Source: Amphiplicatus sp046296195 (GTDB taxonomy: Bacteria; Pseudomonadota; Alphaproteobacteria; Caulobacterales; Parvularculaceae). Taken from it: DNA of 11,703 bases. Each line of letters opens with the position of its first letter. Position 1 is the stretch's first letter. The notes beneath the pieces are model-generated. The model did not search any database. It worked only from the letters and a program-made list of their open reading frames with translations, and had not been told where the DNA came from. Positions 11,639-11,703 of this stretch are shown here, one piece after another. A program made the translations under genes and the position numbers. The stretch lies in assembly GCA_046296195.1 (NCBI GenBank), contig JBKBLR010000055.1:1-11703 (forward strand). The letters are read 5' to 3'.

Positions 11639-11703
11639 GTGGAAGGCGGCGGCAAAGGCGAGAAGCGCGCGCTGAACGCGATCGAGGCCTATATGGCCGA
11701 GCA
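11639..11703 (+). CDS. Start or internal fragment of an unidentified plus-strand gene
   Basis: The frame beginning at 11639 reads VEGGGKGEKRALNAIEAYMA, with codon use typical of the high-GC core, and runs off the window. It also extends leftwards into the low-complexity tract. I cannot identify it from so few residues; it may be the inside of a longer gene rather than a start. It runs opposite to the phage block. Confidence 0.25.
   Translation, partial: MEGGGKGEKRALNAIEAYMAE

Noticed and set aside
1..11703. CRISPR array, integrase, transposase or insertion-sequence ends.
   Set aside because: No regularly spaced repeats and no recombinase motifs were seen in any frame; the integration argument rests only on the tRNA copies and gene content.

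Overview
The window looks like high-GC alphaproteobacterial DNA, probably Hyphomicrobiales and possibly a Methylocystis/Methylosinus-like genome. This rests on the ffs-dnaX order, the alphaproteobacterial form of DnaX, a membrane-anchored CycM-type cytochrome c and a proline-utilising tRNA-free core of very GC-rich genes. The genus is inference only.

Positions 1-3792 are ordinary core genome. The minus strand carries the SRP RNA gene (ffs) followed by the N-terminal part of dnaX. The plus strand carries nudC (NADH pyrophosphatase), which converges tail-to-tail with pheA (prephenate dehydratase). A CycM-type cytochrome c is divergent from pheA. The first ~120 bases do not continue dnaX: the reading frame passes seamlessly into sequence that resembles a TamA/BamA POTRA region, so the left edge is probably chimeric.

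Positions 3811-4379 mark the core/accessory boundary. A 3' half of a tRNA-Gly(CCC) gene lies 18 nt after cycM, and a complete tRNA-Gly(CCC) gene lies 495 nt further on, with one small hypothetical gene between them. Base composition drops and codon use changes from here on.

Positions 4380-9944 are an accessory island that could be a defence (restriction-modification-like) locus. A promoter drives a small 86-aa protein and an 831-aa GHKL-type ATPase with all three N-terminal ATP-binding motifs. Converging on the ATPase with a 3-nt gap is an amino-methyltransferase (FxGGG and TSPPY motifs). Upstream of the methyltransferase, on the same strand, is a small protein with an E...D...QxK arrangement typical of PD-(D/E)XK nucleases. 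A divergent small unknown gene follows. Several short palindromes sit in the control regions. ATPase + methyltransferase + nuclease is the logic of known MutL/MORC-type ATPase-associated restriction systems, but this exact reduced gene set is one I cannot assign to a named system.

Positions 10216-11540 are a minus-strand block of small, tightly packed phage genes, including an XkdF-like head-maturation protease, so a prophage or its remnant adjoins the island. The block is cut off at 11567 by a 16-G run and surrounding low-complexity G/C sequence, after which an unrelated plus-strand frame begins; this right edge is probably a sequencing or assembly artefact.
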